Below the pieces are notes generated by a model. That model was given only the letters and a program-made list of their open reading frames with translations, made no database searches and was not told the origin of the DNA. The position numbers and the translations under genes are program-made. Positions 7,046-14,474 of a stretch of DNA of 19,515 bases are shown in pieces. The first letter of the stretch is position 1, and each line of letters opens with the position of its first letter. Source of the DNA: CAG-791 sp002390025 (GTDB lineage: Bacteria > Bacillota > Clostridia > Lachnospirales > Lachnospiraceae); contig CAMNLR010000102.1 in assembly GCA_946543465.1 (NCBI GenBank), forward strand, positions 1 through 19,515, read 5' to 3'.

Positions 7046-7489
7046 TCAGCCTGCAGCAGGGGCGATGCAGAACATGGTGACGGTCACGCGGGTCAGTTCC
7101 CTGCCCTCCCCGCTCCGGATCTGCACTTCGATCAGGACGGAGGTCCTGCCGCGCCGGATGATGGAAGCCTCGGCAATGATCGTGCCTTCCTTCACATTCC
7201 GCAGATAGTGCACATTGGCATCCAGCGTGGAATAGTTGCGTCCGTCCGCGCGGGCAAGAGCCGATGCGGCGACATCGGCCATGGTAAAGAGAAGCCCGCC
7301 GTGGGCCAGTCCGTTGGGATTTGTCTGCTCATGGCGCAGCTGAACATGACAGAGACAGTGATTCACATCCAGCTCGTCCACTTCTATCCTGTTCCACTGC
7401 ATAAAGGGATTGTTTTCCACCAGTCTCATCGAGAAAGCAATTCCCGGGTCTGATCTGTCGATTTTTTTCTGATGGTCTGTCTGCCCCAT
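7046..7489 (-). CDS. PaaI-like hotdog-fold thioesterase
   Basis: A 147-residue protein of the PaaI/acyl-CoA thioesterase family, which hydrolyses acyl-CoA or aryl-acyl-CoA in the cytoplasm, usually as a tetramer. The diagnostic segment is NPNGLAHGGLLFTMADVAAS (about residues 58-77): the HGG loop and following helix carry the active site. LDANVHYLRNVKEGTI is the second strand pair of the fold. The ATG at 7489 follows AAGGAGAGG. The open frame continues to 7636 but the added residues lie over the divergent promoter region. No operon partner is visible. It could clean up acyl-CoA, possibly including products of an Ior-type enzyme, but that link is speculation from proximity. Substrate cannot be told from sequence. 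Confidence 0.92.
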   Translation of the reverse strand: MGQTDHQKKIDRSDPGIAFSMRLVENNPFMQWNRIEVDELDVNHCLCHVQLRHEQTNPNGLAHGGLLFTMADVAASALARADGRNYSTLDANVHYLRNVKEGTIIAEASIIRRGRTSVLIEVQIRSGEGRELTRVTVTMFCIAPAAG

Positions 7490-7548
7490 ATTCCTCTCCT
7501 TCTCTGCAACGGCAATCTCTCTAATTGACAACATCTCAAATTGAAATC

Positions 7549-7578
7549 TTGAATGAACACGTATTGTGCTGTTATAAT
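7549..7578 (+). promoter_or_regulatory. Promoter for the acidic anchored protein gene
   Basis: TTGAAT (7549-7554) and a perfect TATAAT (7573-7578) are 18 bases apart. The start would be near 7585, leaving a leader of about 108 bases before the ATG at 7694. A separate TTGACA at 7525-7530 has no matching -10 box. Confidence 0.65.
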
Positions 7579-7693
7579 GTCTTAGGTCTGCTGATTCTCC
7601 TTGCCGCCGCGCTGAGGCGGGAAGCTGCAATCGCACAGAGCACGGACCGCTGCTTCTGTGATTATTATCGGCAAAACATCAAGAAGGTGAAAA

Positions 7694-8275
7694 ATGAATT
7701 TACTCAATCGATCGGATCTGACCAACAAACCTCTCTTCAAGTATATCACTATTGCCCTTGTCGTGGTTAACGCATTTGTCCTGGCATTTCTACTGTTCGG
7801 ACCCGGGCGGGGTTCCACCGCACAGGCCTCCACCCCCTCAGGTGATCCTGCCGCAGTCCAGGAAGGCAGCGGCACAGAGGGAAATGAGGGAAATGCAGAT
7901 GACGGGGAAGAGTCAGATTACGAGGACGGTGAGTCCGAAAACAGTGATGAGGCCTATACCTCTGAGGAATCCCCGGATGCAGACGATGAAGAGGGGAACG
8001 ATTTCGGCAGCGGCGAAGACGAAGCAGAGGAATCCGGTCCCATCCTCGAGCTCACGGACGATCATGTGACGCTGAAGGTCGGCGATTATTTCAATTTCTA
8101 CGACTATATCAAGACCATGAAGGACCGCGACGGCTCCGAGCTGAGCCGTTACATCCACCTGGCCGGAGAGGTCAACACCTACCAGCCCGGCGATTACACG
8201 ATCACCTATCAGATCACCAGCCCGATCGACGGCAAGACAGCCTCCAAGGATCTGCTGGTCACGGTAGAATATTGA
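7694..8275 (+). CDS. Membrane-anchored acidic protein with DUF5011-like domain
   Basis: A 193-residue protein of unknown function. Residues 15-35 form one hydrophobic segment (YITIALVVVNAFVLAFLLF) after a short basic N-terminus, so the rest is probably outside the cell, held by a signal anchor; there is no lipobox. Residues about 40 to 115 are low-complexity and very acidic (Asp, Glu, Gly, Ser). Residues about 118 to 193 resemble one Ig-like DUF5011 repeat: LTDDHVTLKVGDYFNFYDYI, then GEVNTYQPGDYTITYQITSP and a final LLVTVEY strand. Such domains occur in surface proteins, often in several copies; here there is only one and no LPXTG or dockerin. The ATG at 7694 follows AAGGTG. It has its own promoter and terminator. 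It might stand on the cell wall as a small spacer-mounted adhesion or binding module, but no function can be assigned. Confidence 0.8.
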   Translation: MNLLNRSDLTNKPLFKYITIALVVVNAFVLAFLLFGPGRGSTAQASTPSGDPAAVQEGSGTEGNEGNADDGEESDYEDGESENSDEAYTSEESPDADDEEGNDFGSGEDEAEESGPILELTDDHVTLKVGDYFNFYDYIKTMKDRDGSELSRYIHLAGEVNTYQPGDYTITYQITSPIDGKTASKDLLVTVEY

Positions 8276-8339
8276 CGCCTATCTCACAGTCCTTCTTACG
8301 TAAAAACAAAAATACTGAAAAATACAGCCTCTGGAACTG

Positions 8340-8387
8340 AAAAAACGTCTGCGGAAGCATCTTCTCTTCCGCAGACGTTCTTTTTTT
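8340..8387. terminator. Strong, probably bidirectional terminator
   Basis: A perfect 14-bp stem (8344-8357 with 8366-8379) has an 8-nt loop and seven T at 8381-8387 on plus. Six A (8340-8345) precede the stem, giving T on minus. It lies between the convergent 3' ends of the acidic-protein gene and the DUF1667 gene, so it can serve both. Confidence 0.9.
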
Positions 8388-8530
8388 ACTGTTTACATCC
8401 TGTCAGGGACAGTACACTGTTCACATCATGCCGGGGACCTGACGATGTTTATGCCCTGTCAGGAACATAATACTCACTGTCTATGCTCTGTCAGGGGCAA
8501 TAACACTGTCTATGCTCTGCCGGGGACACG
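8388..8530. repeat. Five degenerate tandem units of 26-31 bp
   Basis: Five units start at 8388, 8416, 8445, 8476 and 8505. Each begins with an (A)CTGTnTA(T/C)-like word and ends around CTGTCAGGGG or a variant. Units 4 and 5 share ACTGTCTATGCTCTG exactly. The gap holds no gene. The units themselves diverge from end to end, so this is a decayed minisatellite. Confidence 0.75.
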
Positions 8531-8569
8531 GCAGCAGCTTTCTGCGGTCCCATACAGCCGGACTGCTGC
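8531..8569 (-). other. Inverted repeat after the DUF1667 gene
   Basis: GCAGCAG (8531-8537) pairs with CTGCTGC (8563-8569) around a 25-nt loop. It lies just downstream of the DUF1667 stop on the minus strand. No T-run follows, so it is more likely a 3'-end stem than a terminator. Confidence 0.35.
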
Positions 8570-8571
8570 TC

Positions 8572-8937
8572 TTATGCAGCGTCCACGTTCTTGGTCGCCA
8601 CGACGTCCACACCAGTTCCGCAGACATTTTCGATCACGACATCACCGATTCGGACAGGTGCCGCCACGAGGACATGATTGATTGCCTCCATGCAGGCGAA
8701 GATTTTTTCCTTGGGAATATTTCCTTTGGTCTTGACACTGCAGCGATCCTTCTCACCTCCGGTGACAGTGACCGTAGAGGTGACAGTGCGCTCGGGATGC
8801 GTGACTTCCTGGCGGGCGTATTTGTCTCCGATCGCGCAGGTATTCCCTGTGACGCTGAAGACTTCTTCGCCCTCAACTTCCACTGTGATCTGGCAGCCCA
8901 TGGGGCAGCCGATACAAGTCAGATTCTTTTTTTCCAT
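8572..8937 (-). CDS. DUF1667 protein of the glycerol-3-phosphate dehydrogenase set
   Basis: A 121-residue protein of family DUF1667. The N-terminus has four cysteines, C8, C11, C15 and C34 (LTCIGCPMGCQI then NTCAIG), a pattern able to bind an iron-sulfur cluster; that is inference. The remainder (for example HPERTVTSTVTVTGG and KIFACMEAI) fits the family. In Clostridia this gene commonly follows a glpA-like gene and a pyridine-nucleotide flavoprotein gene, exactly as here, so it probably is a small electron-transfer subunit of the same complex. The ATG at 8937 has AGGAGG 13 bases upstream, a rather long spacing, but no closer alternative start exists. It is the last gene of the glycerol block, 181 bases after the flavoprotein stop; that gap holds only a two-copy degenerate repeat. 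Confidence 0.9.
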   Translation of the reverse strand: MEKKNLTCIGCPMGCQITVEVEGEEVFSVTGNTCAIGDKYARQEVTHPERTVTSTVTVTGGEKDRCSVKTKGNIPKEKIFACMEAINHVLVAAPVRIGDVVIENVCGTGVDVVATKNVDAA

Positions 8938-9034
8938 ACCTACAGTTATGACCTCCTGTTCAAAAATAACTTATGATCAAAATGACGTATTTCTGAGATG
9001 CACATGATACGCTCTTACAGGAACCGAAGGACGA

Positions 9035-9110
9035 CAGAGGGGTGGTCCTGTCCGCGTTTCCATAAGGGCTGCAGACATCAGAGGGGCTTGTCCTGTTCAT
9101 GTGCAGGGAT
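9035..9110. repeat. Two-copy degenerate repeat, period 44
   Basis: CAGAGGGGTGGTCCTGTCC (from 9035) recurs as CAGAGGGGCTTGTCCTGTTC (from 9079). It fills the 181-base gap between the flavoprotein and DUF1667 genes; no promoter or terminator is obvious there. Confidence 0.6.
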
Positions 9111-9118
9111 CTGTCATT

Positions 9119-10387
9119 TTATTCCGCTTCGATCTTGATCGTGATGGTCTTCAGATCGGGATATTCCGCCAGTTTCTTCTTCTGGAGGATGATCTGTTCC
9201 ATCTCGCCGGGGGCCATGATCCTCTTTTTCCTGTGCTGGACGCGCTCGTCGTCAAAATAGACGCTGACAAAGCTGTCCTTGTACACGGCACCGACACGGA
9301 AACGGACGGTGAGGTTGTCGTCCATGCGGGAGACATTGACGGTGCAGGGAACGGTGTAGCGGGCGCCCTGGGTGGCAACAAGCTTGATGTCGCTGCCTTC
9401 TTTTTCATCTTTGCAGCCATTCTGAACGTATTTAGCTGCGTTCTCGCCGGCGCGGGTGGCCTCTTCGGAAACATAGTCCACCAGGTCATGTACGTGAAGG
9501 ACGTTGCCGCAGGCAAAGACGCCGGGGATATTGGTCTCGAGGATCTCGTTGACGATCGGACCGCTGGTGACGGGATTCATCTCGACGCCAGCGCCGCGGG
9601 ACAGCTCGTTCTCGGGGATCAGACCGGTGGAAAGCAGAAGCGTGTCGCAGGTGTAGCGCTCTTCTGTTCCGGGAATGGGCTTCATGTCGGGGCCGACTTC
9701 CGCAATGGTGACGGCCTTGACGCGCTCTTTGCCCTCGATGTCAACGACAGTGTGGGAGAGCTTGAGCGGGATTCCGTAGTCATCCAGGCACTGGACGATA
9801 TTTCTCTTGAGGCCGCCGGAGAAAGGCATGAGCTCTGCGACCACCTTGACGGTTGCGCCCTCGAAGGTCATGCGGCGGGCCATGATCAGGCCGATATCGC
9901 CGGAACCCAGGATGACGACTTCACGTCCGGGCATATAGCCCTCCATGTTGACCAGGCGCTGCGCTGTACCGGCGCTGTAGATGCCTGCGGGACGGTAACC
10001 GGGGATGTTCAGGGCGCCTCTGGGACGCTCGCGGCAGCCCATGGCCAGGATGACGGCGCCTGCCTGGATCTGGAACATGCCCTCGGTGCGGTTCATGGCG
10101 GTCACGACCTTGTCGTGGGAGATGTCCATGACCATGGTGTCCAGTTTGTATTCGATTCCCAGGTCATAGACCTGCTCGATGAAGCGATAGGCGTACTCGG
10201 GACCGGTCAGTTCCTCCTTGAATGTGTGGAGTCCGAAGCCGTTGTGGATGCACTGGTTGAGGATGCCGCCCAGCTCCTTGTCGCGCTCGATGATGAGGAT
10301 GCTGTCCGTGCCGGCTTTTTTGGCGGAAACGGCAGCTGCAAGGCCGGCGGGACCGCCGCCGACGATCACAATATCATACGAAGTCAT
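9119..10387 (-). CDS. FAD/NAD(P)-dependent oxidoreductase partner of GlpA
   Basis: A 422-residue flavoprotein of the pyridine nucleotide-disulfide oxidoreductase superfamily. The FAD-binding GGGPAG lies at residues 10-15. A second Rossmann motif, GSGDIG, at 161-166 is the likely NAD(P) site. TNIPGVFACGNVLHVHDLVD (about 285-304) closes the FAD site. There is no CxxxxC redox disulfide; instead there is GGILNQCIHNGFG (residues 40-52), seen in amine/sugar-acid dehydrogenase alpha subunits of the HcnB type. The gene begins 2 bases after the glpA stop, and its ribosome binding site (GGAGG) lies inside the end of glpA, so the two are translationally coupled. It probably passes electrons between GlpA and NAD(P) or another carrier. 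It occupies the place of GlpB, but is not a GlpB homologue by motif. The electron acceptor is unknown. Confidence 0.92.
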   Translation of the reverse strand: MTSYDIVIVGGGPAGLAAAVSAKKAGTDSILIIERDKELGGILNQCIHNGFGLHTFKEELTGPEYAYRFIEQVYDLGIEYKLDTMVMDISHDKVVTAMNRTEGMFQIQAGAVILAMGCRERPRGALNIPGYRPAGIYSAGTAQRLVNMEGYMPGREVVILGSGDIGLIMARRMTFEGATVKVVAELMPFSGGLKRNIVQCLDDYGIPLKLSHTVVDIEGKERVKAVTIAEVGPDMKPIPGTEERYTCDTLLLSTGLIPENELSRGAGVEMNPVTSGPIVNEILETNIPGVFACGNVLHVHDLVDYVSEEATRAGENAAKYVQNGCKDEKEGSDIKLVATQGARYTVPCTVNVSRMDDNLTVRFRVGAVYKDSFVSVYFDDERVQHRKKRIMAPGEMEQIILQKKKLAEYPDLKTITIKIEAE

Positions 10388-10389
10388 TA

Positions 10390-11844
10390 TCAGGCACCTC
10401 CCTTTGTTCTCTCAAGGACAATTTTGGAATCACCGCCGAGCTTGGTGATCTTCTCCATCGGAATGCCCAGTTCTCTGTTGATGATCTCCATGGTACGGGG
10501 CGAGCAGAATCCGGCCTGGCATCTGCCCATGCCCGCCCTGGTCCTGCGCTTGACGCCGTCGAGGGAACGGGCGCCCAGAGGTCTGTGGATGGCGTCGATG
10601 ATCTCGCCCTCCGTGACCATTTCGCAGCGGCAGATGATCCTGCCGTAGGCGGGCTCTTTTTTGATCAGTTCATTTCTCTCTTCGATGGAGAGATCGGAGG
10701 GATTGAGGATACCCTTGCGGGTTCCGATCCAGTCTTCTTTTTCCTCGAGGCCCATCTTCTCTTTCAGCATCTGAGCGACGTACTCGCCGATGGCGGGGCT
10801 GGAGGAAAGGCCGGGGGACTCGATGCCGGCACAGTCGATGAAGTGAGGGGCATCCTCAACTTCGCCGATAATGAACTCGTGGTGGTCTTCGTGTGCGCGC
10901 AGCCCCGCAAAGGACGTGATGACCTGGCGGATGGGAAGATTGCGGACATGCTCGCCGGCTTTTGTGATCAGATCATTGATACCTTCCGCTGTGGTATTGA
11001 TGCCTTCGCGGTTTTCGATATCAATGGCTGTCGGACCCACGATCAGGTTGCCGTGGACAGTCGGGGAGACCAGAACGCCTTTGCCGAACTTTGTGGGCTG
11101 GGGGAAGATCGTGTGGCTGACATGACCGCCGGCTGTCTTGTCCAGCAGGCAGTAATCGCCGCGCCTGGGAGTGATATTGATCTTCTTTTCAGAGACCATG
11201 TTGTGGAAGACGTCTGCGTAGACGCCCGCCGCGTTGATGACATATTTTGCCTTGTATTCGCCGTTGTTGGTGCGGATCTTCCAGATGGGCTGACCGCATT
11301 TTTCGCAGGTCGCAGGAGTCAGTTTTTCTACCTCTGTGTTGAAGAAGAAGTCAACTCCGTTCACATTCGCGTTCTCAGCCATGGCGATATTGAGCATGAA
11401 GGGGCAGATGATCCCGCTGGTGGGCGCATAGAGGGCGGCGACCACGTTCTCGGAGAGATTGGGCTCCTTTTCAAGAGCCTGCTCGCGGTCCAGGATCTCC
11501 AGACCCTTGACGCCGTTGGCGATTCCGCGGTCATAGAGGTCCTTGAGGCCGTCCTTCTCGGACTCATGGATACAGACGACCATGGCGCCGTTGCGTTTAA
11601 AGGGAATGTCGAGGTCTCTGGCATAGTCATCCATCATCTCATTGCCGCGCACGTTGAAGCGGGCCATCAGGGACCCTGCAGGTGCATCGAAACCGGCGTG
11701 GATGATCGCGCTGTTGGCCTTGGATGTGCCGCTGCAGACATCCTCCTCCTTATCCAGCACGCAGACGTTTACTTTGTAGCGGGAAAGCTCGCGTGCGACC
11801 GCGCATCCCGTGACGCCTGCGCCGATGATTATAACATCATACAT
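10390..11844 (-). CDS. glpA: Glycerol-3-phosphate dehydrogenase, GlpA-like, with C-terminal BFD domain
   Basis: A 484-residue FAD enzyme of the DAO family that oxidises sn-glycerol 3-phosphate to dihydroxyacetone phosphate. The dinucleotide motif IIIGAGVTGCAVAREL begins at residue 5. SGTSKANSAIIHAGFDA near residue 38 is typical of GlpA/GlpD. Residues about 400-455 are a BFD-type [2Fe-2S] domain with C405, C407, C442 and C447 (ICRCEM and GRCQAGFC). An additional CxxC pair (C180, C183) lies mid-protein in ATCEKCGQP and is unusual. The ATG at 11844 follows AGGAGG at 9 bases; an ATG at 11871 lacks such a site. It is coupled to the next flavoprotein gene. The neighbours glpK, glpF and glpP support the substrate; related DAO-BFD proteins act on other hydroxy acids or amines, so enzymology would settle it. 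Confidence 0.92.
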   Translation of the reverse strand: MYDVIIIGAGVTGCAVARELSRYKVNVCVLDKEEDVCSGTSKANSAIIHAGFDAPAGSLMARFNVRGNEMMDDYARDLDIPFKRNGAMVVCIHESEKDGLKDLYDRGIANGVKGLEILDREQALEKEPNLSENVVAALYAPTSGIICPFMLNIAMAENANVNGVDFFFNTEVEKLTPATCEKCGQPIWKIRTNNGEYKAKYVINAAGVYADVFHNMVSEKKINITPRRGDYCLLDKTAGGHVSHTIFPQPTKFGKGVLVSPTVHGNLIVGPTAIDIENREGINTTAEGINDLITKAGEHVRNLPIRQVITSFAGLRAHEDHHEFIIGEVEDAPHFIDCAGIESPGLSSSPAIGEYVAQMLKEKMGLEEKEDWIGTRKGILNPSDLSIEERNELIKKEPAYGRIICRCEMVTEGEIIDAIHRPLGARSLDGVKRRTRAGMGRCQAGFCSPRTMEIINRELGIPMEKITKLGGDSKIVLERTKGGA

Positions 11845-12138
11845 AAGTTGATTCCTCCTGGTGGTTTCCAAATGAGCCTTTTTCAGAAATGGAGTCGAAC
11901 AATACAGGCCTGATACTGAGGCCCTTTATATGTCGACTCCATCTCCAAAACACTCAATTATTCAAAACAATTTGTTACTATTCAGCTTTACCGGGATCTG
12001 CGCGTCTGCAATGAGCCATGCGTGCATGAAAAATACTGCGGACGCTGCGGAGCATTGTGAGCCATGGAAGCTGAACAGCTATATCATTTTCAATAAAAGA
12101 AAACTATATTTTTTCTCTTACCGGTCCGGCAGCACTGA
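11845..12138. promoter_or_regulatory. Structured intergenic region between glpF and glpA
   Basis: No gene is supported in these 294 bases. Next to glpA is a 54-base inverted repeat: ATGGAGTCGA (11889-11898) with TCGACTCCAT (11933-11942), and an inner stem 11907-11911/11919-11923. Further up, 11978-11988 pairs with 12068-12078 (one mismatch or wobble) and encloses 12002-12010/12037-12045, forming a hairpin of about 100 bases. Between them is the 11-base palindrome AACAATTTGTT (11966-11976). No clear terminator or promoter was identified, although the gap size suggests glpA may have its own control. Confidence 0.55.
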
Positions 12139-12864
12139 TCATGCAGGGAAAGGCATCACGCCGTAGACAAGTGCCGCAACGACTGAGCCGCAGATGGGAG
12201 CAACCACAGGGATCCAGGAATAACCCCAGTCTGCATCCTTGTTGTCGCCGGGGCAGAACAGTGCAAATGCAAGACGAGGGCTGAAGTCTCTGGCTGCATT
12301 CATCGCATAGCCGGTCACGCCGCCGAAGGACATGCCGATGGCAGTGATGATCGCCCATACGAAGACAAAGTTGAGGCCTGTGTCGCCGGCTGCAGTCTGA
12401 CCGATACCCAGGATCGCGAACATGAGGACAAATGTGTCAATGAACTCGGACAGGAAGTTCAGACCTGTGTTGCGGATCGAAGGAGCTGTGCAGTAGCAGC
12501 CGCGCTTGACATCATTTTCAGGTGTAGCGGCCAGATGATCGTGATACATCAGTGTCAGAACGCTGGCACCGAGGAAACCGCCGACCATCTCTCCGATCAG
12601 ATAGAAGGGAACCGATCCCCAGCCTACAGAGCCGTTTACCGCAAGAGCAATTGTGACAGCAGGGTTGAAATGTGCGCCGGTGGCTTTGCCGAAGATAAAC
12701 GCGGGAACCATGACCGCAAGACCCCAGCCGATACCGCACAGGCAGGCGCCTCCGCCCTTCTGACCGGACTTGTTCAGGTTGATGTTCATGCACACGCCGT
12801 CGCCCAGAAGGACGAGAAGGGCTGTACCGACCAGTTCACAAATAAGAATACTCATTCCACTCAT
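12139..12864 (-). CDS. glpF: Glycerol facilitator (aquaglyceroporin)
   Basis: A 241-residue membrane channel of the MIP family, with about six membrane spans and two half-helices. The first half-pore motif is AHFNPAVT (N67-P68-A69). The second reads GYAMNAARDFSPR (N189-A190-A191-R192-D193), so Pro of NPA is replaced by Ala while Asn, Arg and Asp are kept. RD after the motif marks a glycerol rather than a water channel. The ATG at 12864 follows AAGGGGG at a good distance; MSGMSIL begins the protein, with another ATG at 12855 less well placed. It lies after glpK (113-base gap with a 6-bp hairpin at 12891-12911) and before glpA on the same strand. Role: facilitated glycerol uptake for GlpK. Confidence 0.95.
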   Translation of the reverse strand: MSGMSILICELVGTALLVLLGDGVCMNINLNKSGQKGGGACLCGIGWGLAVMVPAFIFGKATGAHFNPAVTIALAVNGSVGWGSVPFYLIGEMVGGFLGASVLTLMYHDHLAATPENDVKRGCYCTAPSIRNTGLNFLSEFIDTFVLMFAILGIGQTAAGDTGLNFVFVWAIITAIGMSFGGVTGYAMNAARDFSPRLAFALFCPGDNKDADWGYSWIPVVAPICGSVVAALVYGVMPFPA

Positions 12865-12890
12865 TATAAACCCCCTTATAAGGATAGGAC

Positions 12891-12911
12891 GCCGGAACAA
12901 AATCATCCGGC
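12891..12911. other. Small inverted repeat between glpK and glpF
   Basis: GCCGGA (12891-12896) and TCCGGC (12906-12911) form a 6-bp stem with a 9-nt loop about 30 bases before the glpF start. The rest of the glpK-glpF gap is AT-rich. Possible roles are mRNA processing or leader control; nothing decides between them. Confidence 0.4.
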
Positions 12912-12977
12912 AATAGTATTAATAATTACATATGTCTCACTAATACAAGTCTATTTATAAGTTAGTTCTTAAATATA

Positions 12978-14474
12978 TTATTTTGCCCAGCCGAGAGTAG
13001 CATTGACGGCCTGCTTCCAGCCTCTGAGTTCTTCTTCTCTTGTTGCCTGATCCATTGCGGGTTCGAACTCTTTGTCAAGTGCCCAGTTCTTGATGACATC
13101 CTGCTTGTCAGCCCAGAAGCCTACTGCAAGGCCTGCCAGATAGGAGGCACCCATAGCGGTGGTCTCGACGCACTCGGGACGCTGTACGGGAGTGTTGATC
13201 AGGTCGGACTGGAACTGCATGAGGAAGTTGTTCTTGCAGGCGCCGCCGTCGACCTTGAGGGAACTCAGCTTGACGCCGGAGCCCTCTTCCATGGCTGCCA
13301 GCACATCGTAGGTCTGGAATGCCAGGGACTCAAGAGTAGCGCGGATGATGTGATACTTGTTGACGCCGCGGGTCAGGCCCATGATGGCGCCGCGTGCGTA
13401 GGGATCCCAGTAGGGAGCGCCCAGGCCGGTGAAGGCGGGAACGACATAGCAGCCGTTGGTGTCTTCCACGCGGGTTGCGAAATATTCGGAATCCGGAGAC
13501 TGATCGACGACCTTGAGCTCATCGCGCAGCCACTGGATGGCAGCACCGGCTACGAAGACAGAGCCTTCCAGAGCGTACTCAACCTTGCCGTCGAGGCCCC
13601 ATGCGATGGTGGTCAGCAGTCCGTTGTTGGGATACATGGGCTTCTCACCGATGTTCATCAGCATGAAGCAGCCTGTGCCGTAGGTGTTTTTGGCGTCGCC
13701 GGGTGTGTAGCAGGTCTGTCCGAACAGAGCCGCCTGCTGGTCGCCCGCGATACCCGCGATCTTGATCGGACCGCCGAAGAACTCGGGATCCGACTCGCCG
13801 TAGATGCAGCTGGAAGGTTTTGCTTCAGGAAGCATGTTCTTGGGAACTTCCAGTCTCTCGCAGAGCTCATCGTCCCACTCAAGTGTGTTGATGTTGAACA
13901 GAAGTGTTCTGGATGCGTTGGAATAATCCGTCACATGTACTTTGCCCTTGGTCAGCTTGAAGACCAGCCAGGTATCAACAGTACCGAAGGCCAGTTCGCC
14001 CTTCTCTGCTCTCTCGCGGACACCGGGGACATTGTTCAGGATCCAGCGGAGCTTGGTGCCTGAGAAATAGGGGTCAAATACAAGGCCGGTTTTGTGGTAT
14101 GCGCTGTCGGCGATATCAGGATATTTCGCCATCAGCTCGTCCTTCATGTCCGCGGTTCTGCGGCACTGCCAGACGATGGCATGGTAAACAGGCTGACCGG
14201 TCTTGCGATCCCACACAATAACAGTTTCTCTCTGGTTTGTGATGCCGATCGCTGCGATGTCCTCATAGGTGGCCCCGACCTTCTGCATGGCCAGACGGGC
14301 AACAGAAAGCTGTGTCTGCCAGATCTCGTTAGCATCGTGCTCAACCCAGCCGGGAGCAGGGAAATACTGAGTGAATTCCTTCTGCGCCATGCTGCAGATC
14401 TCTCCCTTTTCGTTGAAGAGAATGCAGCGGTTGCTGGTCGTACCAGCGTCGAGTGCCATTACATACTTCGCCAT
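12978..14474 (-). CDS. glpK: Glycerol kinase
   Basis: A 498-residue FGGY-family kinase that converts glycerol and ATP to sn-glycerol 3-phosphate in the cytoplasm. ALDAGTTSNRCILF (residues 7-20) is the phosphate-binding start of the fold. GWVEHDANEIW, GITNQRET, WQCRRT, TVDTWLVFKL and GIAGDQQAALFGQ are glycerol-kinase hallmarks. The family length is normal. Position 231 is Glu (SDPEFFGG). In B. subtilis and enterococcal GlpK, as remembered, the phosphorylatable His (230/232) stands here. The ATG at 14474 follows AAGGAGGATATCTT; the open frame runs to 14546 but the start there has no ribosome binding site. It is the second gene of the glycerol block, 230 bases after glpP. Confidence 0.98.
   Translation of the reverse strand: MAKYVMALDAGTTSNRCILFNEKGEICSMAQKEFTQYFPAPGWVEHDANEIWQTQLSVARLAMQKVGATYEDIAAIGITNQRETVIVWDRKTGQPVYHAIVWQCRRTADMKDELMAKYPDIADSAYHKTGLVFDPYFSGTKLRWILNNVPGVRERAEKGELAFGTVDTWLVFKLTKGKVHVTDYSNASRTLLFNINTLEWDDELCERLEVPKNMLPEAKPSSCIYGESDPEFFGGPIKIAGIAGDQQAALFGQTCYTPGDAKNTYGTGCFMLMNIGEKPMYPNNGLLTTIAWGLDGKVEYALEGSVFVAGAAIQWLRDELKVVDQSPDSEYFATRVEDTNGCYVVPAFTGLGAPYWDPYARGAIMGLTRGVNKYHIIRATLESLAFQTYDVLAAMEEGSGVKLSSLKVDGGACKNNFLMQFQSDLINTPVQRPECVETTAMGASYLAGLAVGFWADKQDVIKNWALDKEFEPAMDQATREEELRGWKQAVNATLGWAK

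Noticed and set aside
8388..8530. CRISPR array
   Set aside because: The period is CRISPR-like but the units drift throughout, there are no unique spacers between constant repeats, and no cas gene is near.
9101..10648. Long plus-strand open frame opposite the GlpA-partner flavoprotein (515 codons), and another at 10585-11913 opposite glpA
   Set aside because: Both are mirror frames of strongly conserved flavoprotein genes and overlap each other; no start signal or domain supports them.
11966..11976. Rex-type redox operator at AACAATTTGTT
   Set aside because: It is a palindrome of the right composition, but the half-sites are in the opposite order and too close together for the usual TTGTTAA-N4-TTAACAA site.
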